Notes under the pieces: model-generated
Seen by the model: only the letters and a program-made list of their open reading frames with translations
The model's database searches: none
What the model was told of the DNA's origin: nothing
Shown: positions 60,532 through 61,744 of the stretch, piece by piece
Layout: each line of letters opens with the position of its first letter
Numbering within the stretch: the first letter of the stretch is position 1
Position numbers and translations under genes: made by a program
NCBI RefSeq assembly: GCF_018613605.1
Contig: NZ_JAGGPU010000001.1
Location: 476,556-538,299 of the forward strand
Length of the DNA stretch: 61,744 nucleotides
From: Pedobacter sp. ISL-64
GTDB taxonomy: Bacteria > Bacteroidota > Bacteroidia > Sphingobacteriales > Sphingobacteriaceae
Reading direction: 5' to 3'

Positions 60532-60915
60532 ATGACAAAAAGAAACAAAATTATCTATTGGATTGCCACCGTTTGGCTGTCGCTAGGCATGTTATCAACA
60601 GGAATAGTACAGTTGATAAAAATGAAAGAAGAAGTGGCATTGTTTACGCAATTGGGTTATCCACTTTATTTTCTGACTATATTAGGAGTTTGGAAAATTT
60701 TGGGCGTGGTTGCGGTGTTAATTCCTAAATTTATTTTACTGAAAGAATGGGCTTATGCAGGTTTTTTCTTTGTCATGTCTGGTGCTGTTTTCTCACATAT
60801 TGCAATTGGCGATACCAGTACTTCAGCATACTTCGGACCGATATTACTGCTTGTGTTAACTGTAGTATCGTGGTATTTTAGGCCTGCAGATAGAAAAATT
60901 AGTTCAGTTAACTAA
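60532..60915 (+). CDS. DoxX-like membrane protein
   Basis: A 127-residue protein with four helices (WIATVWLSLGMLSTGIVQL, LTILGVWKILGVVAVLI, FFFVMSGAVFSHIAIG, ILLLVLTVVSWYF), matching the DoxX-like family. Linked to quinone or thiosulfate handling in some systems, otherwise unknown. 6 bp after the SRPBCC gene. Confidence 0.88.
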   Translation: MTKRNKIIYWIATVWLSLGMLSTGIVQLIKMKEEVALFTQLGYPLYFLTILGVWKILGVVAVLIPKFILLKEWAYAGFFFVMSGAVFSHIAIGDTSTSAYFGPILLLVLTVVSWYFRPADRKISSVN

Positions 60916-60971
60916 AATAATTTAAACCATAAGGAAGGAACAGTGCAAAGGAACGAGCAAATTCGACTGAT

Positions 60972-61556
60972 ATGAAAACGAATCCAAAAGTTGATTTTTA
61001 TTTTAACAAAGCGAAAAAGTGGCAGGAAGAACTGTTGCTGCTACGGACAATTGCCCTAGATTGTGGGCTTACCGAAGAATTAAAATGGGGAGTGCCTTGT
61101 TATACCTTACACAACAGCAACATCGTTTTAATACATGATTTTAAAGAATACTGTGCATTTTTATTTTTTAAAGGCGTTTTATTGAATGATATCGCTAGGA
61201 TCCTGATCCAGCAAACGAAGAATGTACAAGTAGGCCGGCAGGTGCGCTTTACCAATGCCCTCGAAATAGTGGAGCTTAAAGCTATTTTGAAGACTTATAT
61301 TTATGAAGCCATTGAAGTAGAAAAAGCTGGTTTGAAAGTAGATTTGAAAAAGACTACGGAATATACCGTTCCGGTTGAGTTTCAGCATAAATTAGATCAT
61401 ATTCCAGATTTAAAAGCTGCATTCGAAGCCTTAACGCCCGGCCGTCAAAGAGCTTATCTGCTTCATTTTGCGGCGCCCAAGCAAGCTAAAACCCGTGAGG
61501 CAAGGGTAGAGAAATTTATGCCACAGATTTTGAATGGCAAAGGATTGAATGACTAA
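60972..61556 (+). CDS. YdeI/OmpD-associated protein with DUF1801 domain
   Basis: A 194-residue protein: N-terminal DUF1801 (KVDFYFNKAKKWQEELLLLRTIALDCGL, then ELKWGVPCYTLHNSNIVLI) and C-terminal YdeI domain with AFEALTPGRQRAYLLHFAAPKQAKTREARVEK. Family knowledge links it to bacteriocin or peptide protection and to iron-sulfur-like partners, but the role is uncertain. It ends the ArsR operon, 56 bp after DoxX. Confidence 0.88.
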   Translation: MKTNPKVDFYFNKAKKWQEELLLLRTIALDCGLTEELKWGVPCYTLHNSNIVLIHDFKEYCAFLFFKGVLLNDIARILIQQTKNVQVGRQVRFTNALEIVELKAILKTYIYEAIEVEKAGLKVDLKKTTEYTVPVEFQHKLDHIPDLKAAFEALTPGRQRAYLLHFAAPKQAKTREARVEKFMPQILNGKGLND

Positions 61557-61599
61557 TCGTTCCCTATTTCGTGGTGTCGGATGTTATCACTATTGGTTT

Positions 61600-61627
61600 G
61601 TCATCCTGAGCGTAGTCGAAGGATCTT
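61600..61627 (+). repeat. REP-like hairpin, ATCC/GGAT type
   Basis: GTC-ATCC...GGAT-CTTT frame with TGAGCGTAGTCGAA between. Confidence 0.7.
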
Positions 61628-61666
61628 TTAATGTAGTGTAAAGGCATTGTGCTCCAGGTAGAGATT

Positions 61667-61744
61667 AGTGTTTTTTGAAATTAGGAAATGGGCGGTTTGT
61701 GGTTCTTGGAGCCCCTCAGTCCGGCTCATATCTTTACCTTTATA
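61667..61744 (-). repeat. ~265-bp dispersed repeat, copy D (cut by right edge)
   Basis: TAGTGTTTT...GAAATTAGGAAATGGGCGG, then TTCTTGGAG and CAGTCCGGC, colinear with the start of the 53571 copy. It continues past the window. Confidence 0.75.

Overview
The window looks like a chromosomal stretch from a Sphingobacteriaceae member of the Bacteroidota, most like Pedobacter. The evidence is the gene families (FabV enoyl reductase, DUF2807, DUF2490, DUF6515, choice-of-anchor I, TlpA-type proteins, a Bacteroidota-style carotenoid set), the promoters of the form TTTG-N19/20-TAnnTTTG, the AT-rich noncoding DNA and the abundance of palindromic intergenic repeats. No phage, conjugation or integrase gene is visible.

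Layout. 0-15 kb: a lipoprotein cut by the left edge, OsmC, a secreted M57 protease, the lipoprotein-maturation pair lspA-lnt, a small GIY-YIG nuclease gene inside an inverted repeat pair, rsmI, serS, small envelope and stress proteins, a cold-shock-domain protein, fabV and two outer-membrane-type proteins. 15-30 kb: DinB and DUF4261 proteins, a DUF2807 protein, an M1 aminopeptidase, two tandem CocE/NonD hydrolases, a DUF6515 protein, a phytase-like lipoprotein, a HAD phosphatase, a Crp/Fnr regulator and dihydrolipoyl dehydrogenase. 30-37 kb: a choice-of-anchor I lipoprotein flanked by matching palindromes, then a TPP riboswitch controlling thiD-tenA, followed by an MFS gene. 37-44 kb: a complete TetR-TolC-adaptor-RND efflux operon. 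44-54 kb: carotenoid genes crtZ, crtI and crtYcd dispersed among DUF4369/TlpA-like genes, murB, an ECF sigma factor and a second repeat-flanked GIY-YIG gene. No crtB is seen. 54-61.7 kb: a PfkB kinase, the tRNA-Asn locus with its inserted cassettes, PhzF, and an ArsR-SRPBCC-DoxX-YdeI operon.

The most interesting part is 55.4-58.6 kb. An intact tRNA-Asn(GTT) gene is followed by three successive cassettes. Each ends in a copy of the tRNA 3' part plus the tRNA's own terminator hairpin. Cassettes 1 and 2 are nearly identical 381-bp units carrying a GIY-YIG nuclease gene. Cassette 3 carries an AbiEi/AbiEii-type toxin-antitoxin pair behind two identical palindromic operators. The two other GIY-YIG genes (4.2 and 51.7 kb) lie between palindromic repeats. 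Those repeats share a GTCA...TCTT frame with interchangeable, self-complementary stems. Together these suggest, as inference only, small GIY-YIG nucleases that live in or move with REP-like and tRNA-derived palindromes.

A second dispersed repeat of about 265 bp (copies at 35849, 36041, 53571 and the right edge, plus degraded copies) is noncoding and otherwise unexplained.
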